Shown here piece by piece: positions 14,001 through 29,000 of a stretch of DNA of 64,000 nucleotides (within the stretch, counting starts at the first letter, position 1; the number at the start of each line of letters is the position of its first letter). Position numbers and translations under genes: made by a program. The DNA lies in NCBI RefSeq assembly GCF_029784165.1, contig NC_073696.1:111632665-111696664 (forward strand). The letters are read 5' to 3'. Under the pieces are notes generated by a model. It saw nothing but the letters and a program-made list of their open reading frames with translations. It made no database searches and was not told where the DNA came from. The DNA comes from Wyeomyia smithii (lineage: Eukaryota > Arthropoda > Insecta > Diptera > Culicidae).

Positions 14001-17000
14001 ACACATACATACATACATACAGAAAATGCTCAGTTCGTCGAAAGAAGTCGAGTGGTATATGACATTCGGCCATTGGGACCACTTTTATACCTTCGGTTTT
14101 TCCAGTGATTGCTATACCTTTCTAGGAGAAAGGCAAAAAGTTAGTGCAAATCAGTGAATATTTAGTAACTGGATTGAGTAAACTCATCGGACACCAAATA
14201 AACGATTTGAAAATGGAAAACCATTAAGGTTGAAAAGTAATTTTATTTTTCTATCCTGGACTTTTTATCAGAGGTATAACTTTATGTTTCTTTAAAAAAA
14301 AAAAGAAGAATATAAATCAACCCTTCTTTTGTAAATTAAAATTTAGTATTTATTATCATTTTTGTGAAAAATTATTTTATTTCATTGTGCATAATTTTTG
14401 GTGAATCACTATTAGTTTTATGTACAGCTAATGATTTTCATGTGCAAATGTTAGTCCTACACTTGGTTCCGTGCGAATAAAAGCAATAACCAACCAGTTA
14501 TGTAAGAGCTTATGCCAAATTATTATCCAACAAGCAAATTTCCAATTTGTTTAAATATGCTACTTCGATCCTTTTTGCATGAGTAACTAGATTTAAATGT
14601 AGAACTATGCCCAAACTATTAATGGTCAATATAAATAAATTTAGTATCAGAGCGTTCCGAGAAGTTTTTGGCTTTTTTCTGTCTATTGATAATTTCTTTA
14701 AGGCTAGAAATTGTCACTTTTTGGGAACCTTATTTAGGTATCGGTTTTGAGGAGAAATCAGAAAATCACTGAGATAAACAATGGTAATGTTAAAAGTGCA
14801 ACGCATTTTCGAGATACAGCATATTAGTATTGTTTTCTCTCAAAATGAGGGTTAGATTAAAAAAAGGGACCTTCTTAGCCAAAAGATCGGTAATAAAAGT
14901 TTGAAAAGTCAAGGCAGTGTCAGAGTTGAAGACAATCTTCGCAGTTATAAGTGTATCGCGATGATCTTGTCCTAAGCTTTATATAACAAATTACTTCGCA
15001 TGAATATAAGAAATTCTTTTATTTTAGTTGGCAGTGGCTGTCCCAAAAAAAATCGATGTTTAAAAAGTCAAGGTGCTCAGCCCTAAATTGAAAGATAATG
15101 TTATTCATAGCTTTTTTGTAGAACATTTCGACTTTCTAAAAAATTGTTTTCAGGTTACCCAAACGTGATTTATGAAAAACTTTCTTTTTCAAGCTACAAA
15201 ACCGCTCTTTGGCATTTTTTTTTCAAATCTGTTCGATTCCTTCATTTTTCCATATATTGTTTTATTTTTGTGGGGTTGTTTTTAAATATTTTGCATGGTT
15301 TAATTCAGCATCGCATTCAATTATTTGACTCACAGAGCCCATTGAACATCACAAAAAAGTGAATTTTCTCAGAATTTTTAGATAAAACCCTTCAAAACAC
15401 ATATAATTTTTTTTATCAAAAACTGAAACTTTTACTGCAAAGCGAGATTCAAGACGAAAATTTATACGAAAAAAGATCCTTCATATCTTATCGGGGGGCT
15501 GAGAGATTGGCGTTTTTACATATGATGGGAAACTATGCATTTTGTCAAAAATGCCACTAATGCTCAATATCTTTTTTGCACAGTGTTTTATTTTGCCGTT
15601 TTTGTGCGAATAATTGAAAAGCGATTGAAATATTGATTATAGCCATAAAGTATGTTCAAAAAAGTTTCGGGGTATTCAAAAATGCATCTTTTAATGTAGA
15701 AAGATAGGTGATCAATCCACCAGTGTGATGAAAAATTTACTTTTCAATCAGAATAAGATAGACGCAAGGTGTCTTCGACAAAGTTTTGGGTTATCTTAAA
15801 ACAAGAAACTTTACTGAAAACATCATGTTTCTATCTCTTACTATCACGAGCAACATTAAGTTTTTTATTAGAAAGCACTAAAAATCACAATTTTCGTTCT
15901 AACTTCTTATCAGCCATCCAAAAATGCATTTGTTTTCTGAAAATTGTTATTTTTTATCTCCCAAAATAAAACAGTTATTAAACATATTTGATAAAATGCA
16001 TAGTTTTCCATAACATATAAAAATGCCAATATCTCAGCTCCCCAATATCAAGGATCTTTTTTCATGCAAGTTTTCGTCATGAATCCCGCTTTCCAATGGC
16101 AAATTCAGTTCTTGATCAAATTTTTTTTACTTGTGTTTTGAAGGGTTTTATCCAAAAATTATGGGAAAAATTAATTTTTCTGTGTTTTTTAATGGGCTCT
16201 GGGAGTCGAATAACAATCAATGCAATGCTGAACTGAACCATGCGAAAAATTCAAAAACAACCCCACAAGAATAAAACAAATATATGGAAAAATGTAGGAA
16301 TCGAACAGATTTGAAAAAGAGCAAAAGGTAAGCTAAAAAGTATTTTTTTAATTTTTTTGGGCAACCTGAAAACAATTTTTTAGAAATTCGAAATGTTCTA
16401 CAAAAATACTATAAATAACATTATCTTTCAATTTGAGGGTGAGCATCTTGACTTTTTCATCACATCGACATCGTTTTTTTTGGGACACTCTAGTGGGCAG
16501 CCATTTGCATAGCATGCATGACCTTAGAGGCAATGCTGATCGATCGTTTCCGATTTTGCTGAAACTTTTCCCAGCTCTTTCAAAAGGGCCTATCCAAAGT
16601 TGTGACTGATGCATAACAACTTCTATATCAGAAAAACGGCTTGTATGATAAAAACGGTGTCTTCAGCTAAGTTGTAAGTAATAAAATTACGGTTCTAGAA
16701 AAAATATGTACACAAATTTCTAGAAATATCTAAAAAAATCTATAATTTTGAAATCTATTTTTTCACACATTGAAGATGACAATATGTACTACTATCTGTC
16801 AAAATTTGGTGATGGTAAAATGAAAAACAAAAAAGTTATGAACGTTTGAGTATTTTGACATTTTCCCTCTGAACTTTTTTTGAGTGTTTTTTTAGCTACA
16901 CATTACAACGTAAAAAATTAATCACTCAGAGAATGATATCAATTCAACAAACTTTTTTCGTGGCACAATCGATCATTTTTATGCTGGCCCTGTTGAAATT

Positions 17001-20000
17001 GAACATGCGTAACTCAACGGCGAGCCCTGCTATCAGAAGATTGTAAAAATAAGACGAACACACAAGATAACCAATTTAAACAATACGTGTTTATATCAAG
17101 TATATCTAGATTTAGAGAACCGGGAGCTGAGAGATTGAGAAGAGACAAGTTTCTCTATTAGTCTTGCGCCTGAGGCAGTCCATGCTACTTCGAAAATTAA
17201 TGCTAATCGACCGTTCTTTTTTTCTGGAAGGATAAAATTATTATCTACAACTTTTCCGAAGACACTAGACCGATCAAACTAACCGTTTAGACACTAGAAA
17301 AATTTTTAATCATTATTAGACGTTTGGCGCAGAAATAAATATTTTACTCATTAGTCACATTTCTGGATAGGCCCTTTTGAAACAGCAGCCGCGAGTCTAC
17401 ATAAAGAACTTGTATCATAAAAAGAACTTTCTATCAAAAAGGAACAACTGTGATAAGTTTCATCGAAATCGGAAATGACATGCTGAAAAAATGTTTTTTT
17501 TTTTTTACTTATTTCCCATAGAATGCCTCCTTAAATTTATCCCCCCGATGCACACTTTTATTTAGTTTTACTGAGTAAAGATGATGATGATGTCAAATGA
17601 TTATAGCACTACCTACTTCGAACAATTGCAATCAACGATACCAACCTAAAACATCAAAAATGAAAGTTTCGTTCGGAAAACGACCAAATTGGCGATTAAC
17701 ATGGAGTGGGTGAGGTCGAGTGTGTTTTCCCGACAAATGTTTAAACGCAAAATTTTTAAAGAAGCGTGAATGATGGGAGGTGAATTTTTGATGCTATGAT
17801 CGATAAATTAGCATTATTGTTTATTTGAAATAATTTGCTTGTAAAAGCTTGTCGCGTATAACATATACGACCTCATTCACGTCCTGTTAATGAAACAATC
17901 TTTGTTCAATTTCGAAACTTATTAACCCAATTTCGGTGCCCAAACACCATTTACAGTATGTTTCCTGTTTTGACTTATGTAAGGAGGAAAATAGGGCACA
18001 TATTATTTTGATTATTACAAGGATTTACAAATCGATTTCTTAAATATAGCTCAGCAAAGAAATCACATTTATAAAAAAAACACAACTCAAAGCGAACAGA
18101 CGAGCATAGCCTTTTGTGCACCAATGTGTGTCGAGCATGGCCGCTCGTAAATCGAACAATTCCGAAAACTTTCGACTGCAAGCTAAATTCACGTCGTACC
18201 ACCAATGAGAGCTGCACGAAGCAATAAAAGGCTAAGCCAGCTGGTAGGAATGTTTGATACTCAGTTGTGTTACCTTTGCTACAATACAATCGGTGCTTCT
18301 GTGTATAATCGAAGGATCTGCTGCCTTCAAACGTTTGGCCCACTCCGCCCCGCCGCTAGGCCCAATCGTAAGATGGTGCTCGGTGTGCTTTATATATCGA
18401 ATATGTGTCATTGTTCAACATTGTTTAATTAAAATGTAGGGTCGCCAGCCAACGGCAGGTGAATTCGATTGATATACAAGTATCAAACGGAAAAAAGAGA
18501 AAAAGGGAAAAAAGTGCATTCACACGATTAGCAAAACGAGCCAAGAGAACTCGAAACTGACCTTTAACCGGCTCACCTCGATGTTGGGCATCCAGTCCTT
18601 GGATTTGTTACGAGGCCGGAACGGAGGAATCTCTGCTATTCTGGGTGGCGACGGGTTAGCGGAGGAAATGTTCTGTGGACTCTGAGTCACCGGTGAATGG
18701 ATGGTAGAGTGCGCTTGCTTACGGAAGGGCGGAATTTCCGGAATCTGGATCGGTGGCGAAGATACTCGTGGACTGAGGGATTCACTGAAAATAGTTTGCG
18801 TATTCATTAGTACAAATGTAGTATTCCCAGGTTGACAGTAACGCTCATTCGCTTTAAATAGGGACTGCCGTTAAATCCGATTGTTTCAAAAATGTTATTT
18901 TGTAGGTCGATAGTAAAACAAAATGAGAGGTCAATTACAATTTAGAAAAAGGGATGCATGACTGAAGGAGGTAACAAAAAGTACTAATGTTGCACTACCC
19001 AGCTCTACCGAAAGTTACTAACAGCTAGATTTTGTTAGAAGAAAATTTTTTGTCAAAAACCATACCCAAGGTTGATGCTTCGTTTATCGTAAATACTATA
19101 ACTGTGCTTCATCGACTGTCCACGGAATGGCGGAATTTCAGCGAGTTTTATTTCTGGCTTCTTTGGGCATGCACTATAAATGTAATTATTAAGATAGTGT
19201 AGCAAAAAATACCATAGCGAGAAATCGTAGATCAAATGCTTTACGCGATAAATAATCCATGTTTAAATTGTGAAAGTGCATCGATTCGTTTTTGGATGGA
19301 TTATTTTCGCATAAAGGGTAGAATAAGGGAAAGAAATATAGCCAAATTGTGTATTCAAATTCCGTTATTAATACCAATATTTTGATATTTTCTTCCCTTA
19401 ATCTACAGTTAATATTATGAACAACATTGAAGTTTACTAACTAGTCTACGAAACTAGGATTGCTAGTTATATCGATAACTTGACACATGAAATTGATTTT
19501 CGAAATACCTGGCTTTCAGAATGAACCACTGACTGAAGTTCACTGATAATTGTTAATGCTATTTACAATTGATCCTAACAATCATGTTATACGAAACAGT
19601 ATATTTTTAGAACTTCATTGACTTTTGCTAGCCTTGTTTCTAATATTTCAAAAATTAAATACAGCAGTGTTTAAGGTATTTGATTATTTGCTAGCTCATG
19701 TTTGTACAAATTCAATTCGAGTTTGAATTCGATTATAATCGTAATCATTTCGTGTATCAAACTATCGCTTTCGGTTATAATATTTATTTACTCTCCACAC
19801 TCTACACTTGACGTTTGTTGTTATATGTGGCGCAGATGTGCTTATTTGTGCAACTATTTTTGTTGATTTTCTAAACGTATAATACACCTCATCAGATGAA
19901 ATTTATTCTTAATCAAACTTAGTTTACACTCCCAGTCTTCCACCTTGCGAAAAATGCAAATTTCACGAAAAAAGTATTAGTCCACGTAAGCTTGAAATCG

Positions 20001-23000
20001 TAAACTTTTTTTATTTACTCTCTCAAAATTGGTTTCTTCAGAAGATAGGTTTAGTATATAAAAAGTCTCAAAGAATGACAACAAGTTTAGGGCCGAAACT
20101 CCGCCGCTAGTGGCACCGCAAAATGATGTTTTTAACAAAGTTGTAGATGATATTGTCACAAAAAAAAACATTTCTAATTAAATATGTCATTTTTTGTACA
20201 TTCTAGATCGCAGTTAAGCAAAAATTAGTAGACGAAACCTGCATATGACGAATTATCATCATAATAACTCTACGAAAAGCAGCAAGCAGGAAATTGTTTT
20301 TTCACAGAAGATGTAAACTAAGTTTCTAGTTGAAATAGCAAATTTCATTTAACGTAGAAATTCTAGTAATGATGATTCGAATTTGCTATCCTCAATCTTT
20401 TATTGCTTCCCCTCAAATAAGCAGTAGGTAAACGGAAAAAAACTGTTTAGAGAAAAATAGTGACCTAGAGGAAAACCATCAAACGTTAGTGTGTGAGCGA
20501 AGAATATGCAGATAATCAAGTTCAATTGAGTATGGCTGAAGGCAAGCTTTGAAAGAAGGTTTGTTATTATTGATCAGCTTATATAAAATCAAATTAAACA
20601 TTGAGAAAAAGAAAGCAAAATACGGTATACGCAGTGGTGGACACGATTTAGTAAAATCGCTAATTTCTCAACGGATTAGCGATTAATTTTTTAACTAATT
20701 AGCGATGATTTTTTAACTAATTAGCGAAACCACAGATTAACAGATGTAAGACTGGAACCTAACTCCATCGCCACAAAAAAAACGATCATTTCAAATTTTC
20801 AATCGCATAACAGTCTCCGCGCGACAACACCGTCAGGGGCGCTGTCATGCAATCTCATACATTTACATACATACAATTTGACACATGAACGTACACTAGC
20901 GTTGATGTCGAAACACAGGAAACAGCGCGAACACGGCAGCAGGTGGTAAAGTGCTGATATAAGCTGAACGATGATTTTATTGAATATTTGTTGACAGTGT
21001 TATGTCTGTTAGTCTGTAGCGAAACTATTAGTGTTGCCTAAAATTTAGCTTTAAATCATAAAAACTGCTTAACTGTGAGTGTGGCTTCCGGAATGTTTGT
21101 TGCATTCTCAAGTCAAATGTCATGGTATTGTTTGTTATTTCTGTACACTTAGCAAATCTCCTAATGCTATCTCTTGCATTTACCTAGCAGCTGTTGAAAT
21201 TCTGGCACTCTACAATTAAAAAGGCAAACAATGGTCGACACGTTTTTAAGATGTAACGCGCTGTAAATTGTTATAATCTCGATATCCGAACTTAACTAAC
21301 ATTTTTAGTGGAGTGGATCACCTCAGAAAAAGCAGGGTTACTTTACTTTTTCTGATTTAAGAAAAAACGTTGTATGATGTACCTAGGCCTATAAAAAGAC
21401 GCCATTTTTTACTAATCCAACATATATTGTTGACATAATGGAACCACGGTGAGCAAAAACAATCAATCCATTCATTTGAAGTTTATTGGTAGCTAATTTT
21501 TTATGTGTAGTTTTATTTCAAATTTGAAGCATCTTGTGAACTATAAACAACTATAAGCAACTTTTTTTATGTTATCAAAGCAACCTTGCAACAATCTCCG
21601 CAATGATAAGTAAGCGTTATCCATGTTTATCGATGAGAGGGGCTAATGTTTTAGTTAGTGGATCAGCGATGAGTGGCCCAAAGTTCTTCGTTATCAGTGT
21701 CCACCACTAGTATACATTTTGCAGATAGTTTTCTTGTATTTTGATTGTTAAAACAAAGATATTGCACATAAAAAATGACAGAAAATTTGTTTTTTTTTGA
21801 GCGCTATCGATCCATTCACTTATTCTGATAGGCAAAAATATAATTCTATACACTTTTGAAACAGTTTTTGCTTGTTCCGTATTTTTTCTACTGTTTCTTA
21901 GTGAGTGATTTTGTAATAAAATAAAACAAATTCTGCACACAGATCGAAGCTCTACCGTAAACACACAACAGTTAACAAATGAAAAGAAAGTATGTCATAC
22001 CCTGAGTTTGGCTGTGTAGATTCTAATGCAACAGTTTGTGCCGATTGACCACTAAGAGGAGAGTCTTGGAGAGGTCGTAAGAATACTGTGCTGGTCTATG
22101 GAAAAAACAGTCATTTTTCGTATATAAAAATAAATTGCTCTATAAGTAAAAAATATAAGTAAATTTTCTGAATGGTTAATTTATGGAAGCAAACACAAAT
22201 CACATAAATCGCTCGAGTAATGCCTTAGATGAAAATTGAAAATTATTTATATTATTTTATATATATGGCTATAAACAAAATCAAATGCAAACAGAATGGT
22301 CTATTCAAAATATAATCATTGGGAAGCGCATTGTAAGGAAAATCCAATGACATAGTAGAATATGTGCCAGATTAGAGCATTTATTATAAGACATATTTTT
22401 TATTAAGACATACCCAAAACTGTTTATATATCTTGCATTCAAAAGTGAAATAATAAAAAAAAGTTATTGTCTTCGAAGTATAGCATTGAAAATTTATTCG
22501 AAATGAAACAATGGACACCTATAAAAAATGTTGGTTTTACGCTCAGGTGGGCGAAAACATGCTGGGTAAATTTTCTCCGTCATTTGTCAAGCGAATAAGC
22601 GGAATAAGCTTTCCTTTATTCTTGTCAATTGTAAGTGTTGCGGCATTAAGGTTGTCTTGGGCATATCAAGGAATATTTAAACATGGCGTTTAACAAGAGG
22701 AGAAATTTTTTAACTAGTCATTTTTTGTTGTCTAACGAAGTAAACTTATGTAATGTAACTATCTATAATCACATACAGGATATTCAATAAGTTCGAATAC
22801 AACCTTTCATCGTGCGCACCTACAGCACCATGTGCATTTATTGGTGTCAGCTTCAGCCTTATACATAGGCTAACCAACGAGTGTGTTGTCGACTTGCTGA
22901 CACTTGTTGTTCGTTTACCGCGCACGATGAAAGAGTACCGCGATGTCGTTGAAAAGTTGTTTGCGGCACGCAGGTTAGGAGTTGGTGTTTTCTGATGAGA

Positions 23001-26000
23001 AAGGGGCCGTAGGTTTGGGGCCGCATCCAGGCGTGGAAAGCTCTCAGCTTTACAGATTTTCTCGATAAGACTTTGTGGCCTCCCACTGGGAAGCTCCCAG
23101 CTCCCCGGACCTGAAACCCCTGGACTCTTATGTATAGTCGTACCTACTGAACTAGCAGAGCGAACATAAAGTTAGCACAGCAATATCTTGTATTTTCATT
23201 TTTTCAATACATTATTAAAGTGCATTCGAACTTATACCTCACCCTGTATACTCACATTTTGAGATTAAGAAGCTGAAAACGCTTTTGCCGGGGGCGGAAA
23301 AGACTGACTGCCGAAGTAAGTATAATAAAGAAACGCTGGATAGCGCGCTACACTTTTCTGTCTTTTCTAGGATTTTGGATGAGTAAAAACTTGCAGTCGA
23401 GTAGATGGAGGAAGTTCTCTTCCATCTACTAAAAGGGCGACAAGCTGAAGTGCCGCAATTACCCCAGCATCTCGCTTATCAATGCCGCCTACAAAATACT
23501 CTCGCAGGTCCTGTTCTGTTTTCGGCCTTTAACCAGTAGGTTCGTGGGCCAGTACCAAGCGGACTTTAGACCCGCGCCAAAACGGACCAGATCTTTTCAA
23601 TCTGACAGATCTTACAGAAATGTCGCGAACACAACGTGCCTACACATCACATCTTCATTGAATTTACGGCGGCCTATGATACAGTCGATCGAGAATCGAT
23701 ATGACAGTTCATACACGACTACCGATTTCCGGATGAACCATCATGGTTCAAGTGTTGTGCTACTTTGGTACTCGCAACTTTGCGATGCCGAAGAAAGTCT
23801 ACGCCCGACTGGAAGCTGCAACCAGACGAATTGGACTGCGGGTAAATGCGTCGAAAGCTTAATACATGCGAGCGAGTGACACCAAAGAGAACAGCATCGG
23901 CCTTTCAACTCAAGTCGCTTTGGACGACGATGAGCTTGAGGTAATCGACGAGTTCGTGTATTTGAGGTCGCTGGTGACCACTGACAATAACACCAGCAAA
24001 GAAATCAAGAGATGCATCTAGAGTGGAAATTGTCTCTTCTTTTCACTTCGGAATACATTTCAATCGAGTCGAGAGCGGTGACGCTCGAAGTTGACCCTGT
24101 ACAACACCCTGATGAGACCAGTAGTCCTCTATGAAATAGAGACAACAACGCTTCTCACAAAGGACTTAAACGCCCTTGAAGTTTTCGAATGAAAGTTTGT
24201 TTGTAACTTATGTAATTTAAAATATATTGTCAGTTAATTATTTTCTGTGGCCAATCACAAATAGTGACTTTTCAACGCTATTAGGGATGTGTAATAAAAG
24301 TTGTTGAGATTTGTTGGCTACCGCAACTCAGGTATATCATTCGTAAGCATTTGAACCTTCTTGTTACGAACAGAAATCAGGTGATGCGTTTTAGCAGCGC
24401 ATTACACAAGTAACGTCCGCAATTTGCGGATCGGCGCGATAAAGTGGTTTTGCTCCACGACAACGCCAGGCCTAGTGTTGCAAGTCATGAAAACGTAACG
24501 CTGGAATAGAAAATTTTTTTCCACTTTCCATCTTCATCATGCACTGCTTCATCTGATTTTCATTTCGTGCGATCCTTGGAGACTTATGAGCAGGGCTCTA
24601 CATTTTCGAAACATTACAGTGAAACTGAACATTTTGCGCAGTCATGTCAGTCAATAAATACGTCACGCAAGCTCCGATCAATATTTCGGAGTTTGTTTGC
24701 TGTTGAACACTGGCACCCTCTTCCCTCTAAGCGCGCGAAGTACTGTGTGGAAGCTCACTGTCTCCGTCAGCGATCTTTTTCAATTGATAATCTTCAGGTG
24801 ATCGTGACGCTAGTAATCGCCGCTTTTGCATGAAAATTGATTTTTTGAAGTAGAATACTTCTCTCAGGAAGTTCGGCTACATAGAGATGTGAAATGAAAA
24901 TCTAAAACCAAAAAAAGTGAAAAATATGTCCAATTTCAAATGCTAATAAATCGGTTAGTATTCGATGGATTTCCTTCGTTCTTGTAGCAATAGATTGGAA
25001 AATCTTCTAAGATTCTTCCCAAAAGAATTTTATTATTCACACTATTGTACTGTTGAAAATAGTCAAGCCTTGTCAAAAGGAAAAATTCGACCTCTGATTG
25101 GTCGTTATATGATTGCTTCCCAAGCACGGTCGACAAAATCGTATACCTTGCAATTTTAAACATGCTATTTGACCAATAAAAGAGCCTATTTCAGCCGAAG
25201 CCGCTCATAATAGTTCTAGACAGCGACAACAGCAGTCGTCCTCCCTTAGCAGCAGCACTAGCAGTGCACAGTGGGGCGACTCCATACAAATGCAGGCCAA
25301 GCAAAAAAATGTCTTAAAATCATATAAAATGCATGGTTTTTAATAATTTTGGGATGCTGAGTCCGAATTTGATATTATTTTTGCATGAAAATGCGTATTT
25401 TTGACGCCAGGGGAATTTTCATGTTTTTTATATATATTATATGAGGAAAACTTTACGTCGGTTTCAATATTTTAGAAAACGAAATGCATGATGCTTGAAA
25501 AACTTTCAGATGACATAAAAAACATAAAAATATTCAGTTATTGAGAAAATAAAAAAATCAATTAAAAAATATGCTTTGTGAAGAAAATTACTTATGACTT
25601 GTTTTTTTCAAAGTGACTATATTACAATGCGTCTCTTTATCGCATTCTTCTTTTCATTCACTTCTACCTTCATCTTCATTTTTGTGTTCATTTTTAATAC
25701 AGTTTTAATATCTTTGAAGAGAGTTTTCAAAATGCAGTTACTAACGTCAAAATAATAATTCCCTAATTCCTCTGCAGAAATTAGCAGGCGATCTATTATC
25801 ATAATTTGTGTTTACACGATTGTTTTTTCATGTGACTGGTATGATACAAACTTAAAACATGATTTTGGTACTCAGTGCTGGTGATCCAAAACATAAACAA
25901 TGATTAGTTTTTGATTCTGCGTTGAATATCGGAATATTGATGAGTTAAACTTGTAAATATGAAAACAGTGTGATTAATCAAACTGAGACATGTTTGAAAA

Positions 26001-29000
26001 CATTGTTATTATCAGACGAATACAAGTTAATTGTTATTCTGTTGACTGTTTGCAGTGTACAACTTAAATTTACATTTTTAAAATCTGTCATGTGCCGAAC
26101 ACTCGTTGTTTCTCTCCGAAAGAAGGGTACTCTGCGCAACTCTGCGCAGGATCGGACTAGACGCATTTGGAAGCATTTTTTCCAAGCTATCTTTTAAAAC
26201 TAGTACCAATAGTGCCAAACCCTGCCGTATAAACTTTAAACGCTGTTTTATGCAAAAAATACGTATTCTTTTGATTCCGCCTAATATTTTTGAGTATTAC
26301 AATGAGATTATACATTATCCAATGATGAGGATTTATTCTCCACTATTTTACAGACAACTTTCCCTTAGACGTCATCAAGATTCAAGTTACCCTTGACTCT
26401 CTAGCAAATTTCGCAACATTGCATTTTTTTTCAAGAAAAACGCTAAAAAACGCTGACTCAGTACACTTTGAAAAATCATAGAAAATTCAAATTTTATCAT
26501 AATGCTCTAAAAATTTGGATTCTGACACTTCAACAGTGTACAACTATAGGAAAAATATAATTGAAACGAAATTCGCATTTTCAATTTTGGGTCGATGGCC
26601 AGCGATTCCCCACAGTGCAGTGCAGTGGATATCAGCGATGGCGGAAAGCGGCCACAGCTGTGGCGTAGCAATGGATAACGCATTAGTTGCACCGGATTCC
26701 AGCAACGATAGCAGCTGGGCCAGCTGATGCAAGGACAGTGGATACCAATGGCAGCGTATAGCGGCCACAACTGTGGCATGGCTATGGGTAGCGCACTAGT
26801 TGCAGCGGATCTCAGCATCGATAGCGGCTGATGCAGTGAGGCACTTTAGTGAAATGCAGTCCCTGTGCGATAGTGGGCACTAGTAAATGCAATCAATGCA
26901 AAGTTGACTCATTTTGACAACACGTGAGCCGTCTAGTTTTGGGTGTTATATCAGCATTTCACTGTTTACTTTATCACAACGAATACTTCGTTCGCACTTT
27001 CAGTGATAACGCAAAGATGTAATCGGAATCTTATACGATACTAAATTGAACAACAAATTGTTTTTTTCAGGATGAAATAAAAACCTGATGATTAAACCGT
27101 TAATGTTTTCTCTTGAGTTAATTTACATTTTTAAATTTGTAAAAGTTATAAATTTTACTTTATTTCCGTGTCTCAGAACGTACTGAATTATCTTTCCCTT
27201 CAGTCATGAGAACGACATCCGAAAAAATTCCATCTCAAAATTCAAAAATTGTCAAGCCCCAACCATGACAAGCAACTTACTATATTATTGAAAATGGTCA
27301 ATCCTTGTTGAAGCGCAAAATTCGATTGATCTGATTAGTCAACGTTTATTTGCTAAAAAATGACTGACACGCAAGCAGCCAGGTTATCTTTCTTGTAAAA
27401 GTATTCTACCTCAACTTGCGGTCGTGGCTTCGCACACAACCCTCCTGTTATTTTTTCCTTTTCAAGCCCTTCAACTGTCAAAAGCAAAGCAAGAGCATTC
27501 GAGTAGTTTTCATTTGACTCACAAAGTGCTCGAAAATGAAACAAATGTTTTACAATTGAATAAGACGGGTCACAGTGTCACTATAATCTGATCATTGTCA
27601 ATTGAAAATGACTCTGTCAGGCTCTGCTTATAAGAGCGATAACTCGATAGCTTTGAAAATACTAAAATTTGAATTTATTCATTCATCAAATCGACGAGGA
27701 ATTCTTTCGACTTCTAATCCGTTCTTTGCTAAAACGATCATAAAATTAGCGGAAAACGTTAGACATTCAATTTACATAATAAATCATCAATAACATTTTC
27801 ATAATAAACTATCAAACATTGTAAAACCGCTGCGAGTTAGTTCCAGCCTCTCATTCTTATTAGGGACTCTCAAGAAACTAAAGGATTTCACCCGTAACGC
27901 ACAATATTGACACCTTACAAAACATGATTTTTTCATTTATTCGTTTTCGCATTTCACTGTGAAATCAATAATAACAAAATTAGTAAATTTCGTCTCGATA
28001 GCCAAAATAGATAGATTTTAACTTGGAAATCGCTACTTTCGTTTCCAAATTGGCAGTAATCGATATTTTTTAGTTCAACAACAATAATTTGTAATGTGAA
28101 TATCGAATGACAGTATATTTTCAATAGAATAGTCCATGGATAAAAAAATAATTTCATCCTGACTTGTCTTAAAAATTTTAGAGAATTCTCACATTTATTT
28201 CATAATGTAAAAGATTGAAATTTTATTCATAACCATGGGGTCTTTATTTGGCTCATACCAATACTTAAACAACCGGGCAAACCATGAATTATGAATCCGT
28301 GATTGCCAGGAAAATGCTTTTCTAAGAAACGCGATAAAATCATTATTTATAAAGAAATCAGAAATCATCTTCGATCCGAAAAGGATTTACACCGGGAAAC
28401 CAATTTAAAAAAATTTAAAACCAATTTAAAATTTAATTTAAGCATTTAAATATCGATCAGCTTAGAAAATATTTCTTCGAATTGTTTTTTTCTTTTTTTC
28501 TTTTTTAAGCTTATCATCAGAAACATCAAACTATATTGGACTGATTCCAAACTGACAAAAACAGTTCCAATCTGCGATGTCTACGGTATCAAATCAAATC
28601 TTGATCAAATCTGAAACAAATATGAGTTAGGTACGTGTTAATATGTGTATAAAATATAAAAATTTTTAATGCCTTTTTTTTGTTTTATGCATTTTTTCCC
28701 AAAAAAAAAAAAAACATTTGAGCTATTAAAATTACAAATATGGGTGTATTGCATAAAAAATTGAATGTAATCACAAAAATAGTACACAATAATTTCAAAA
28801 ATCAAATCCTGAGAAACTTTCACACTGGCATTGATCAATCAACAATTGGATCTTCCTTACTATTCGCTTTCTCGAAATTCTCGTAGACCAATGCAAACTA
28901 TTGTCTATTGATAATCTCCCCATTGAAATTTAATTTGCATTGCCCCGGAAGAAAAGCGTGACAGATAAAAAAAAGGGTAGTACGAAACAGACACCATGGT

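Noticed and set aside
17975..18343. 122-codon minus-strand open frame as another anoctamin exon
   Set aside because: No similarity to the protein tail, and splice phases do not fit between exons 15 and 16.
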